Source: a virus. Taken from it: DNA of 29,790 nucleotides. The number at the start of each line of letters is the position of its first letter. Position 1 is the stretch's first letter. The notes under the pieces were generated by a model. The model made no database searches. It was given only the letters and a program-made list of their open reading frames with translations, and had not been told where the DNA came from. The position numbers were made by a program, and so were the translations under genes. The stretch spans positions 1-29,790 of IMG/VR virus record IMGVR_UViG_3300038441_000199. One strand, written 5' to 3'. Shown piece by piece: positions 29,757 to 29,790 of this stretch.

Positions 29757-29790
29757 GGGTTAACGGTCTCTTAAACGAACGGTATTTTCT

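Noticed and set aside
1-29790. tRNA genes, CRISPR arrays, insertion sequences, integrase and att sites
   Set aside because: I saw no cloverleaf-like sequences, no regularly spaced direct repeats, no transposase or recombinase motifs and no flanking duplications.

Overview
The window is most of the late (virion) region of a siphovirus, probably a tailed phage or prophage of a Gram-negative proteobacterium. The evidence is an HK97-type packaging and head set, a lambda-like tail with a G/GT-type frameshift pair and a tape measure protein, and the DUF2460 - DUF2163 - NlpC/P60 - tip-protein series also found in lambda-like phages and gene transfer agents. GC is roughly 57-60 % by eye. The exact host cannot be read from this sequence. 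No integrase, lysis gene, replication gene, tRNA or CRISPR array is visible.

Layout. Positions 1-3983 carry about thirteen small genes on the plus strand, almost all overlapping their neighbour by a few bases (ATGA/GTGA junctions): an accessory operon of unknown functions, including zinc-ribbon-like and membrane proteins. It meets the late operon head-on, and the last plus gene and the last minus gene share one CTAG as both stop codons. Everything from 3980 to 29756 is a single minus-strand operon, described here in transcription order from the right: terminase small and large subunits, a hairpin, a free-standing GIY-YIG endonuclease, prohead protease, major capsid, a strong intrinsic terminator, a 40-aa protein, a 110-aa protein, portal, a protein with PKDG motifs, gp6-like connector and head-tail adaptor. 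Next come six glycan-type genes, then gp10-like and DUF3168-like tail completion proteins, major tail protein, tail chaperones G/GT, a second GIY-YIG endonuclease, tape measure, DUF2460, DUF2163, NlpC/P60, a 1432-aa tip protein and two fibre-like proteins.

How it works together: TerS/TerL package DNA through the portal into a shell matured by the U35-type protease. Connector, adaptor and completion proteins join head to tail. The tape measure (637 aa, about 95 nm at 1.5 angstrom per residue) sets tail length, and the tip complex plus fibres bind and breach the envelope.

The most interesting element is the block at 17463-21293. It holds a GPSL-motif (GT42/MptE-like) protein, two divergent GT-B-like paralogues, a GT-A-like protein with SPD in place of DxD, a SAM methyltransferase and a GT8-like protein with a clear DxD. 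All are translationally coupled and placed between head-tail joining genes. This looks like a phage-encoded pathway that builds and methylates a glycan, plausibly on the virion itself. Other points of note are a CCCAAAA frameshift site, Asp-box (BNR) repeats in the tail tip, capsid-before-portal gene order, and two more AT-rich homing endonuclease genes.
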